Assembly: GCA_955652195.1 (NCBI GenBank)
Contig: CATPBC010000364.1
Location: 1 to 8,663, forward strand
Source of the DNA: an uncultured Xanthobacteraceae bacterium
Lineage (GTDB): Bacteria; Pseudomonadota; Alphaproteobacteria; Rhizobiales; Xanthobacteraceae
Reading direction: 5' to 3'
DNA: 8,663 nucleotides
Shown in pieces: positions 1-6,248 of this stretch; positions within the stretch are counted from its first letter, which is position 1, and each line of letters opens with the position of its first letter. The translations under genes and the position numbers were made by a program. The notes under the pieces were generated by a model. It ran no database searches and was not told where the DNA came from. It saw nothing but the letters and a program-made list of their open reading frames with translations.

Positions 1-159
1 GATAGAGGCGAGTACGTCCTCGACAATCAGACCAACGACGTTTTGCTGTGGGCGGACACCGGCTACCGCTTCGTGAAGCGCCAGTCGCAATCCGATCCGA
101 ACGTTTGGGTTTCGCTCGGCGAGCCGCGTGCGGCGCCGGCCACTGCCTCGTCGCGCTGA
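1..159 (+). CDS. Transglutaminase-like cysteine proteinase (BTLCP family), C-terminal fragment
   Basis: Frame 1 is open from the window edge to a TGA at 157-159, giving 52 residues. The fragment reads DRGEYVLDNQTNDVLLW, then TGYRFVKRQS, then NVWVSLGEP. This matches my memory of the end of the bacterial transglutaminase-like cysteine proteinases (BTLCP, formerly DUF920), where a 'GDYVLDN' strand carries the catalytic Asp region and the chain ends near 'VSLG'. These are usually exported proteins of about 200 residues whose substrates are mostly unknown. The catalytic Cys and His lie upstream of the window and cannot be checked. A strong terminator follows at 228-265, so this gene is probably transcriptionally separate from the peptide cluster. 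The last dozen residues (PRAAPATASSR) look like a disordered tail. Confidence 0.82.
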   Translation, partial: DRGEYVLDNQTNDVLLWADTGYRFVKRQSQSDPNVWVSLGEPRAAPATASSR

Positions 160-227
160 ATCAACGACAGAAGGAAACGCGCTCCCGGTCACGTCCCCAC
201 CCCTCCCCGTCCCCGACCGGGTTCGCG

Positions 228-265
228 GCGGCCGGCTCTTCCCCAGGAGCCGGCCGCAACTTTTT
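228..265 (+). terminator. Rho-independent terminator after the protease gene
   Basis: Perfect 11-bp stem GCGGCCGGCTC (228-238) with GAGCCGGCCGC (247-257), an 8-nt loop (TTCCCCAG), and T5 at 261-265. It lies 68 bases after the stop at 159 with no gene between. Confidence 0.85.
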
Positions 266-323
266 GAAGGCAGTTAAAAATCCCCGGCACTTTTTGGCTA
301 ATTGCAGCGTTGATACTGCGGTC

Positions 324-340
324 ATTGAACGTAGTTCAAT
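324..340. repeat. Short perfect inverted repeat in the leader of the Gly/His-rich gene
   Basis: ATTGAAC (324-330), GTA, GTTCAAT (334-340): a perfect 7-bp inverted repeat with a 3-base centre. It ends 3 bases before the G7 Shine-Dalgarno tract (344-350) of the gene starting at 358. It could be a dimeric regulator's operator or a small 5' UTR hairpin beside the ribosome binding site. The sequence alone does not decide between these. Confidence 0.4.
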
Positions 341-357
341 TTCGGGGGGGCAATGCA

Positions 358-711
358 ATGCTAAACAAAAGTCTCGTGATATTAATGGCGATTGCAGCAC
401 TGGGCGTAAGTTCGGCCGCTATGGCTCGCGACGGTGGCGGGGCAGGCGGGGGCCATTCTCGTCACGGCGGTCACTTCGCTCATCCGTTCCAGAGAAATCA
501 GGTCTTGCTTGGCGGCTGGGGCCGGGGCGGGCCCTATGGTGAGGGCGGGTACAGTAACAACACTATCGTTGCAGCTTATCCGCAACCTCTACCCGCTGCA
601 GAGGCGACTGGCTCAGTTGCCCCTGCGCCGTGCCATTGGAATGAAGATACGTTTACTGTCCCGTCTTCGGCGGGCGGAAAGCGGCCAATAACGATTGTAA
701 GTTGCCGTTGA
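358..711 (+). CDS. Small secreted Gly/His-rich protein of unknown function
   Basis: 117 residues. I chose the ATG at 358 because a run of seven G (344-350) sits 7 bases upstream and the following residues form a clear Sec signal peptide: MLNKSLVILMAIAALG, then VSSAAMA, with likely cleavage after AMA at about residue 23. An upstream in-frame start at 310 would add residues before the signal. The mature part starts with a flexible Gly/His-rich stretch (GGGAGGGHSRHGGHFAH), followed by Gly-rich and Pro/Ala-rich segments. It ends with a compact two-Cys module (CHWNEDTFTVPSSAGGKR to ITIVSCR). Rhizobiales genomes carry many small exported proteins with this type of C-terminal Cys...VPS.GG..R.I...C ending; the function is unknown. 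The two cysteines could pair in the periplasm and the His-rich part could bind metal, but both are inference. The gene precedes the azole-peptide cluster on the same strand, with about 140 bases to the putative promoter at 850, so co-transcription is not implied. Confidence 0.7.
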   Translation: MLNKSLVILMAIAALGVSSAAMARDGGGAGGGHSRHGGHFAHPFQRNQVLLGGWGRGGPYGEGGYSNNTIVAAYPQPLPAAEATGSVAPAPCHWNEDTFTVPSSAGGKRPITIVSCR

Positions 712-849
712 AGCGAATTTGGTCCCTTGTGAACCTGACGTCTGTCGCAGAGCCATAAGTAGTCATCGACCGCTCATTCAATCACCTCGTCAGCGATCGC
801 GAGTACACCCGACGGAATTATAAGGCTGAATGTTTTAGCCGTCTCCCGC

Positions 850-878
850 TTGCGAGTGCTCCATGCCAGGCGTAAAAT
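850..878 (+). promoter_or_regulatory. Candidate sigma-70-type promoter for the azole peptide precursor
   Basis: TTGCGA (850-855), a 17-base spacer, and TAAAAT (873-878). The -10 matches consensus at 5 of 6 positions and the -35 at 4 of 6, with optimal spacing. Transcription would start near 885, downstream of the alternative ATG at 863. This independently supports the precursor start at 941. It is a prediction by eye only. Confidence 0.4.
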
Positions 879-927
879 GCTTTTGCTCATACGATCGCAA
901 ATTGAGCGAAAAGCTGCTCGAAAGTAT

Positions 928-933
928 GGGAGA
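928..933 (+). promoter_or_regulatory. Ribosome binding site that fixes the precursor start
   Basis: GGGAGA lies 7 bases before the ATG at 941. The earlier in-frame ATGs (863 and 926) have no comparable site, and 863 lies upstream of the predicted transcription start. Confidence 0.6.
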
Positions 934-940
934 ACTCCAA

Positions 941-1333
941 ATGGCGCGTGCCAAGCGAGCTTCGAAGCGAAACCGTCGGAGTAAAGCCGTACCGGTGTTG
1001 GGGGCTGCCGGATTGTCGTTGTCACTGGCGAGCGGAGTGTCCGCATCGACTGGTGGAACCGCGGCGGATATCCCGCCGCAGAATATCTCACCGACTCACG
1101 AAATCTTTCTCGGTGAGGAGGAAATCTCTGACGTCAGCTTGTCGACGTTCTATGTCTTCGACAAGGAAAACGCTGCAACACATCAGCTCGGCGAACAAGT
1201 CGCCGGGCGTTGTCGATGTGGCGGCTGCGGACGTGGCTGCAGATGCGGCTGGAGAGGCTGTGGCGGCTGTGGCGGTTGCGGCGGCTGCGGCGGCGGCTGC
1301 TGCTGGTCCTGGGGTTATTGCCGCATCTGTTAG
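941..1333 (+). CDS. Cys/Gly-rich azole (TOMM/LAP) precursor peptide
   Basis: 130 residues from the ATG at 941. Three parts are visible. Residues 1-36 are basic (ARAKRASKRNRRSK) followed by a hydrophobic stretch (AVPVLGAAGLSLSLASGVSA) that looks like a Sec signal peptide. Residues 37-88 are a soluble acidic leader containing EEEISDVSLSTFYVFD. Residues 89-130 are the core, with 13 cysteines at 91, 93, 96, 100, 102, 107, 110, 113, 116, 120, 121, 127 and 130, many Gly (including four tandem GGC or GC units) and one Ser (123). It ends WSWGYCRIC. A Gly-spaced Cys core directly upstream of a YcaO cyclodehydratase and a SagB-type dehydrogenase is the hallmark of thiazole/oxazole-modified peptides such as the microcin B17 and heterocycloanthracin types. 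I infer that the Cys become thiazol(in)es. I recall similar Rhizobiales proteins with an EEISDVSL.TFYVFDKE segment, but no search was made. A terminator follows at 1375-1414. The alternative, a metallothionein-like protein, is less likely given the neighbours. Confidence 0.85.
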   Translation: MARAKRASKRNRRSKAVPVLGAAGLSLSLASGVSASTGGTAADIPPQNISPTHEIFLGEEEISDVSLSTFYVFDKENAATHQLGEQVAGRCRCGGCGRGCRCGWRGCGGCGGCGGCGGGCCWSWGYCRIC

Positions 1334-1374
1334 ATCAAAGCTCTTAGCGACGAGGGTGACCGACAAAGGTCATA

Positions 1375-1414
1375 TGGCCGGGTCTTGCTTGACCCGGCCA
1401 GCCCTGTTTTATTT
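1375..1414 (+). terminator. Terminator or attenuator between precursor and modification enzymes
   Basis: TGGCCGGGTC (1375-1384), loop TTGCTT, GACCCGGCCA (1391-1400) make a perfect 10-bp GC-rich stem. A T-rich stretch, TTTTATTT, follows at 1407-1414. It lies 41 bases after the precursor stop. The T tract starts 7 bases after the stem, so termination may be partial. That would let the precursor be made in excess with read-through into the enzyme genes. No convincing promoter was seen between 1415 and 1569. Confidence 0.7.
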
Positions 1415-1569
1415 GCGGCGCCCGCGGTGATACTTGCTGCACAACCGTAGGTCAGCGACGCAAAGGGTGACCGCATAAGGGGCCCGCCGCCATACGGTCA
1501 ATTGCGATCAGCGGCCGCTGGCGCACGCGCGACGACGCACTGTCGCAACTCGAAGAATACTGCCATCCG

Positions 1570-3879
1570 ATGGTGATCCACACTGGTAACCAAAAGAATG
1601 TGCGAACCGACCGCGTGACAGGTGATCGCGGTAACAGCGCTACGCAATTTGGTAGCAAGGACGTTCCGCAGTTCGCGCCGAATTTCTCGGTCTATGTGCT
1701 GCCCCACGACGTCGTGTGCCTCTATTCTGAGCATCGGAAGTTCTTCCTTCATGGCGAACTTTATTGCGCGCTCGCGACCGCGATAGGGGCTGGAAAGAGC
1801 TTTGGGCAGATCGTTCGTGATCTGACGAAAAAGTTTTCGGCAAATAAGATCAGCGAAGCTGTCAACCGGTTGGTTGAGCGCCGTTACATCGTCCCGAAGG
1901 GAAGATCCTCCGCAGACGCCGTGGCGGCCTATTGGGCGAATCTCGGCCTTGCCCCGAACGTCGCGGACGAAAATCTCCGCAAATGCCGTGTGCGTCTCCA
2001 ATCCATCAACGTGAAGGGCGCAAAGCAACTCGGCGCTGCCTTGCGTAAGCTGGGCGTTCGCGTCGTCAACGGGTCCACCGACCTAACAGTCACGCTGGTA
2101 AACGATTATTTCGAAGGGCGCCTGGCAGAACTGAACCGAAGGCATTTGTTGGACCATTCACTTTGGTTGCTCGTTCAGCCTTCCGGCATTTTCCCCCTGG
2201 TGGGTCCAGTGTTCAGCCCGGGCAAAAGCGCCTGCTGGACCTGTCTCGCCGACCGCATGAAACGAAACCGCGAGATCAAGGCGATGCTCGAGCGCAAACA
2301 GGCGCGCCGCGTTGTGGTTTCGCCGCTCGCCCAAGACACGCTCGGACAAAGTGGAATCCAGTTCGCGGCTCTCGAGATTGCCAAAGCAATCGCCACTGAC
2401 TTCCGTACGGATTTGCGCGATCACATCATCAGTCTTGATCTCTTGGGATCGACGATCGCTAAGCATTACGTGGCAGCCCGCCCGCAATGTCCAAGCTGCG
2501 GGCGGAAGAAGCTGCGCGACCGCCGCCGTGCGCCACTGCCGATCGAGCTTGCCGCTGGCACTAATCTAATCGAGACGAGTGGTGGATTCCGGACCGTTCC
2601 ATCACGGGCCACGGTTGCACGTTTTCGCAAGCACGTGAGCCCGCTCACCGGCGTAGTTTCGCGGCTTGAACCGATCAACGCTGATTTGCCTTTGAACACC
2701 AACTACTATGCCGCGCACAATTTTTCGGCGCCCGCCGAAACCGTCGACGACCTCAGGGAAGGACTGAGCGGTGGCAGTTTCGGCAAGGGCAGCACTGCTG
2801 AACAGGGCGAAGCCAGTGCGTTGATGGAAGCAATCGAGCGCTATTCCGGGATTTTTCAGGACGACGAAATCAGAGTAACAAAGCGATTCACAGATTTTCC
2901 GCCAGGTGATGCCATCCCTCCAAATGACGTTCTGTTGTTTAGCGACACGCAATACCGGGGCGAGCTGGTGTCGATAATGGGTCAGGACGTGACGCCAACC
3001 CCACCTCCATTCGATCCAGCGGCTAAGATTGAATGGTCGCCGGTTTGGTCGCTACGAGACGAATGCTTCAAATACCTGCCCACCAGCCTATTATATTTTT
3101 TTTACACGGGCGGCCCCGCCACCGGCTACATCCATGCGGATTCCAATGGCTGCGCCGCCGGCAACACGATCGAGGAAGCGATCGTCCAGGGTTTCTTGGA
3201 GCTGGTAGAGCGCGATTCATATGCAATTTGGTGGTACAATCGATTGGAGCGGCCCGAATTAGACCTCAGCCAGTTTGACGATCCCTATATCCGCGATCTT
3301 AAAATCCAGCTTGCTGACACCGGACGGCGGCTTTGGGTGCTGGATATCACCAGCGACCTGGGGATCCCCACCTTTGTGGCGCTGTCGCACGCCATGCAAA
3401 ACGGGCATGATTTTGTTGAGTACGGCTCCGGCTCGCACTTCGATGCGCGCATTGCGTTGCTACGCGCACTGACCGAGGTGAACCAATTTCTTTCCATAGG
3501 TTTGATGGGAGCCCGGAACGCCGCGCCATCGAGCCACGAGGACACTACTCCGTTTTATCTGCACGACCATCCCTACTTAACGTCGAATAGACACGCACCG
3601 GTTCGATCAGACCGCGACTCGAATTTTGGCCGTCTCGACAAGCGCGAGCAGGTGATGGCATGCGTGAATCTCGCAAAGCGACAGGGACTTGATTTCCTGG
3701 TCCTTGATCAGACGCGTCCCGATATCGAGGTCCCGGTCGTCCGCGTGATTGTTCCGGGATTGCGCCATTTCTATCGCCGCTTCGCGCCTGGCCGGCTTTA
3801 CGATGTCCCAGTAAAGCTGGGGTTGCGCGACCGGCCGTCCTCGGAAAACGAGCTCAATCCGCTTCACCCCCAAACGTGA
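1570..3879 (+). CDS. Fused TOMM cyclodehydratase (RRE, ThiF-like 'C' and YcaO 'D' domains)
   Basis: 769 residues, the size expected for a fused C-D azoline-forming cyclodehydratase. Residues 34-108 (QFAPNFSVYVLP to VERRYIVP) look like a PqqD-like winged-helix leader-binding domain (RRE). Residues about 120-330 resemble the ThiF/E1-like 'ocin' part, with paired Cys motifs C222-W-T-C225 and C307-P-S-C310 that likely hold structural zinc. Residues about 345-769 are the YcaO domain. The first ATP-binding segment is SGGSFGKGSTAEQGEAS (400-416) followed by E420-A-I-E-R424; the second is N526-G-x-A-A-G-N532 followed by Q540-G-F-L-E-L-V-E-R548. The expected reaction is ATP-dependent cyclodehydration of Cys/Ser in the core peptide through backbone O-phosphorylation, in the cytoplasm. 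The C-terminus, NELNPLHPQT, is a variant of the Pro-rich tail (PxPxP) typical of azoline-forming YcaO enzymes. The start is uncertain: ATG 1570 lacks a clear Shine-Dalgarno, and the frame is open upstream to a TGA at 1468. The stop overlaps the ribosome binding site of the next gene. Confidence 0.93.
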   Translation: MVIHTGNQKNVRTDRVTGDRGNSATQFGSKDVPQFAPNFSVYVLPHDVVCLYSEHRKFFLHGELYCALATAIGAGKSFGQIVRDLTKKFSANKISEAVNRLVERRYIVPKGRSSADAVAAYWANLGLAPNVADENLRKCRVRLQSINVKGAKQLGAALRKLGVRVVNGSTDLTVTLVNDYFEGRLAELNRRHLLDHSLWLLVQPSGIFPLVGPVFSPGKSACWTCLADRMKRNREIKAMLERKQARRVVVSPLAQDTLGQSGIQFAALEIAKAIATDFRTDLRDHIISLDLLGSTIAKHYVAARPQCPSCGRKKLRDRRRAPLPIELAAGTNLIETSGGFRTVPSRATVARFRKHVSPLTGVVSRLEPINADLPLNTNYYAAHNFSAPAETVDDLREGLSGGSFGKGSTAEQGEASALMEAIERYSGIFQDDEIRVTKRFTDFPPGDAIPPNDVLLFSDTQYRGELVSIMGQDVTPTPPPFDPAAKIEWSPVWSLRDECFKYLPTSLLYFFYTGGPATGYIHADSNGCAAGNTIEEAIVQGFLELVERDSYAIWWYNRLERPELDLSQFDDPYIRDLKIQLADTGRRLWVLDITSDLGIPTFVALSHAMQNGHDFVEYGSGSHFDARIALLRALTEVNQFLSIGLMGARNAAPSSHEDTTPFYLHDHPYLTSNRHAPVRSDRDSNFGRLDKREQVMACVNLAKRQGLDFLVLDQTRPDIEVPVVRVIVPGLRHFYRRFAPGRLYDVPVKLGLRDRPSSENELNPLHPQT

Positions 3880-3884
3880 GGGGG
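3878..3884 (+). promoter_or_regulatory. Ribosome binding site overlapping the cyclodehydratase stop codon
   Basis: GAGGGGG overlaps the TGA (3877-3879) and lies 8 bases before a TTG at 3893. This supports the rare TTG as the dehydrogenase start and suggests translational coupling. The other in-frame candidate, GTG at 3929, has no comparable site. Confidence 0.55.
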
Positions 3885-3892
3885 CTCTCGGC

Positions 3893-5377
3893 TTGCGCGC
3901 CCCCCGAACAAAGAATGGGCAATCGACCGTGCCGGCAACGCTTTGCGCCCGGCTCGGTGGCCATGTTTCCCTTGACGCGCGGCCGAACGGGGAAATCGTC
4001 GCCAGCTTCTATGGCCATTCGGCCGTCTTGGGAAGGTTCAGCGCGCGTGCGGCGGAGCGCGCGCAAGACTTGCGCCAGGGTCTGCCACTCCGCGCGTTGT
4101 CTGCCGGCGGGCGAGACATCGATGAAGAGATTGTGCTCCTGATCCAACGATTGGCGAGGCACGGCCTGTTGGAATATCGCCTCGGGCGCTCGCAACGCGG
4201 CGCGGATCAGGTCGTCGTCGAACCGCAGGTTCCCGATTATTGGCCGCGAGCGCCGCAGCTCGATAGTGCGGACGTTCTCGTGCTGTCGCGGTTCGCCTAT
4301 ATGCGCCGGCGCGGCAACGAGCTCGTTCTGGAATCGCCGCGCTCCAGCGCATTGTTCAGAATTTGCGATCCCAAGATTGCCGCAGCCTTGGCTTTGTTGG
4401 CTGCACCCCAGCCGATTAAAAAGCTCCGTCGACAGGACGGCTTTCCGGGTATCGAGCTTCTCGCCTTGTTGGTGGATTGCCAGATCCTTTTCACGATCAA
4501 TGCTGCCAACGATAGTGGCCTGCGGCCAACCGAGGGTAACGACAGCCTCGTTCTTTGGGACTTCCACGATCTTCTGTTCCACGCGCGCAGCACGGAAGGC
4601 CAGCATGCCAACCCGTTGGGTGGGGTTTATCCCTATGCCGGCACCATCTCTCCGCTGCCAGCGGTGCGGTCGTGCTGGGCCGGAGAGAAAATCGATCTGG
4701 GCAAGTTCTCGGCCGCGGATACGAAAGCCATCACGCCGACCGTAAGAGTCCTGCGTGAACGTCATTCAGTGCGCAGCTTCAATGACGATAGACCGATCAC
4801 GCTCGCCGAGCTTTCACGCTTCCTCGACAGGACGGCGCGGGTGCAATCGGAATGGAGTGGCACGCTAGACCTCGGCACCGGCGCCGACACCGATCCGCCA
4901 GCTGCCACATACACCGTCAGGTCATATCCATCGGCGGGTGGCAGCTACGAGCTCGAGCTCTATCTAGCAGTCGACAAATGCGAAGGGCTCGCGCGGGGAT
5001 TCTATCATTACGATGCCGGCGGACACTCGCTGGCGCCGATCGAAGTCCGCGCGCCCGAGTTCGAAGCGCTGTTGAAGTCCGCCGAATTTGCTATGGGCGC
5101 GTCGGCCGTGCCGCAGATCCTGATCACGATCGCCGCGCGATTCGGCAGGGTTTCATGGAAATATAGCTCGATCGCATACTCGCTTATTCTGAAGGACGTC
5201 GGTGTATTGACGCAAACATTTTACATGATGGCGACCGATATGGAGCTCGGCGGCTGCGCGATCGGGAGCATCAATATCGATCTGTTCGCGAGGATGACAG
5301 GGATCGAATTTTACGTCGAGGGTCCAGTCGGTCAGTTTGCGATTGGTCGCGGCACAACATCGAGGCTTTCAGGCTAG
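3893..5377 (+). CDS. SagB-type FMN-dependent azoline dehydrogenase
   Basis: 494 residues from a TTG start; GTG 3929 is the alternative. Residues about 283-494 are the nitroreductase-fold dehydrogenase. Visible are the FMN-phosphate-binding start RERHSVRSF, the strand SYPSAGGSYELELYLAV, the active-site W-K423-Y424, the helix LKDVGVLTQTFYMMATDMEL with GGCAIG after it, and the final GPVGQFAIG. The Lys-Tyr pair is the motif found essential in the well-studied Bacillus BcerB dehydrogenase. Upstream, residues 222-245 (WDFHDLLFHARSTEGQ, then NPLGG) match the typical SagB linker. The first 205 residues appear to hold two successive winged-helix-like segments (about 15-100 and 128-205), as in the long proteobacterial SagB/ThcOx proteins. 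The expected role is FMN-dependent oxidation of thiazolines/oxazolines to aromatic azoles on the peptide from 941-1333. Only 13 bases separate it from the cyclodehydratase gene, so the two form one operon. Its stop is 34 bases from the convergent VOC gene. Confidence 0.92.
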   Translation: MRAPRTKNGQSTVPATLCARLGGHVSLDARPNGEIVASFYGHSAVLGRFSARAAERAQDLRQGLPLRALSAGGRDIDEEIVLLIQRLARHGLLEYRLGRSQRGADQVVVEPQVPDYWPRAPQLDSADVLVLSRFAYMRRRGNELVLESPRSSALFRICDPKIAAALALLAAPQPIKKLRRQDGFPGIELLALLVDCQILFTINAANDSGLRPTEGNDSLVLWDFHDLLFHARSTEGQHANPLGGVYPYAGTISPLPAVRSCWAGEKIDLGKFSAADTKAITPTVRVLRERHSVRSFNDDRPITLAELSRFLDRTARVQSEWSGTLDLGTGADTDPPAATYTVRSYPSAGGSYELELYLAVDKCEGLARGFYHYDAGGHSLAPIEVRAPEFEALLKSAEFAMGASAVPQILITIAARFGRVSWKYSSIAYSLILKDVGVLTQTFYMMATDMELGGCAIGSINIDLFARMTGIEFYVEGPVGQFAIGRGTTSRLSG

Positions 5378-5411
5378 ACGTTCGGCCAATGTGGCGGGTG
5401 GGCTTCCGGCT

Positions 5412-6248
5412 CTACCAAGACCATCGTCGACCGCGCGTATCAGGATCGTGCGTTGCGCCGCGCTCAAAATATCCGACAGCTTCGCTCCGCTTTCCTATCA
5501 GCGCAAACATGGCGCCTTGGGGATCCGTGCAGCGGGCAACCCTGCCGCCTGGCACCTCAGTCGGACCCTCGAGGATCTGACCGCCAGCTGCCTTAACGCG
5601 CTCGGCCGCCGCGTCGACGTCGCCGATGTTGAAGTAATAGAGCCAGAAAGCAACTGGCACTGTTGGAGGCTTGTTGAACATGCCGCCAATCGTCTGCCCC
5701 CCTGCGGAGAACAGCTGATACGTGCCCATCGGGCCGATGTCGGCGGCCGCTTTCTGCCAACCGAAGATTTCGCGGTAGAAGGCAAAAGCGTTGTCCCAGT
5801 CGGCGGCGAGCAACTCATGCCAGCCCACGTGGCCCAATTCGTCCAACTCAGCAGCCCGCTGTTGGTCGGGACTCCGCCACTTGACCAAAACAAGCGTAGC
5901 CATTTGAGGATCAGCAACGACTGAGAAGCGGCTGACATTGGGGATATCGGTCGGCGGGACGTGCACGGCTCCGCCGTGCTGCTTAATCCGATCGACGGTA
6001 GCGTCCACGTCGTCGACGCTGACATATCCGATCCAGCGCGGCTCGGCGCCCGTTTTCCTCGCATCCTCGGGCAGGTTGATCAGCCCGCCGACCGAAGCCC
6101 CGCCAACCGTAAACAGCGTATAGGCCAACTTGGGCATCGAAGCGTCCCGCGTGCCCCAGCCCAGGACGTTGACGTAAAAGGCGGTTGCAGCCTCTATGTC
6201 CGGCGTCATCAACTCGTACCAGACAAAACGGCCGTGAGAATTAGTCAT
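5412..6248 (-). CDS. VOC family (glyoxalase/bleomycin-resistance fold) two-domain protein
   Basis: 278 residues. Two tandem VOC modules are clear. The first (about 5-125) starts GRFVWYELMTPDIEAATAFY and includes VNVLGWG and WIGYVSVDDVDATVDRI. The second (about 130-255) starts GHVGWHELLAADWDNAFAFY and includes REIFGWQ and FNIGDVDAAAERVKAAGG, with TDPQGAMFALIG near its end. This is the usual layout of the two-domain VOC proteins related to hydroxylases, lyases and glyoxalases; the substrate cannot be told. The Arg-rich end, GRRWSW, is a terminus I recall from related proteins. The gene is convergent with the azole-peptide operon, so it is probably a separate unit. Some VOC proteins sequester or modify small toxins, but there is no direct evidence of an immunity role here. 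The ATG at 6248 overlaps the stop of a 51-codon ORF as ATGA, which suggests coupling; no strong Shine-Dalgarno precedes it. Confidence 0.9.
   Translation of the reverse strand: MTNSHGRFVWYELMTPDIEAATAFYVNVLGWGTRDASMPKLAYTLFTVGGASVGGLINLPEDARKTGAEPRWIGYVSVDDVDATVDRIKQHGGAVHVPPTDIPNVSRFSVVADPQMATLVLVKWRSPDQQRAAELDELGHVGWHELLAADWDNAFAFYREIFGWQKAAADIGPMGTYQLFSAGGQTIGGMFNKPPTVPVAFWLYYFNIGDVDAAAERVKAAGGQILEGPTEVPGGRVARCTDPQGAMFALIGKRSEAVGYFERGATHDPDTRGRRWSW

Noticed and set aside
48..542. Long plus-strand ORF across the protease end and terminator
   Set aside because: It passes through a strong terminator and overlaps two better-supported genes in other frames.
863..940. Longer start for the azole precursor at ATG 863
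   Set aside because: No ribosome site, and the predicted promoter (850-878) would place the transcript start downstream of it; GGGAGA before ATG 941 is much better.
1230..1310. GGCTGTGGC-type tandem repeats as a DNA repeat element or CRISPR-like array
   Set aside because: They are imperfect codon repeats in frame with the Gly-Cys core of the precursor; there are no spacers.
1088..1366. Antisense Ala-rich ORF opposite the precursor
   Set aside because: The long Ala/Thr run is only the reverse reading of the Gly-Cys codon repeats; there is no ribosome site.
948..1430. Plus-strand ORF in another frame over the precursor, with an Ala/Val-rich run
   Set aside because: It is a shadow of the GGC/TGT repeats and runs through the terminator hairpin.
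1498..2028. Minus-strand ORF opposite the cyclodehydratase start
   Set aside because: It overlaps the RRE domain coding sequence and shows no protein-family features.
3854..4765. 303-codon minus-strand ORF opposite the dehydrogenase
   Set aside because: The plus strand encodes a recognisable SagB-type protein; the antisense product has no family-like features and its length reflects high G+C.
5337..5924. Plus-strand ORF opposite the VOC gene
   Set aside because: Both VOC domains are clear on the minus strand; this is a shadow.
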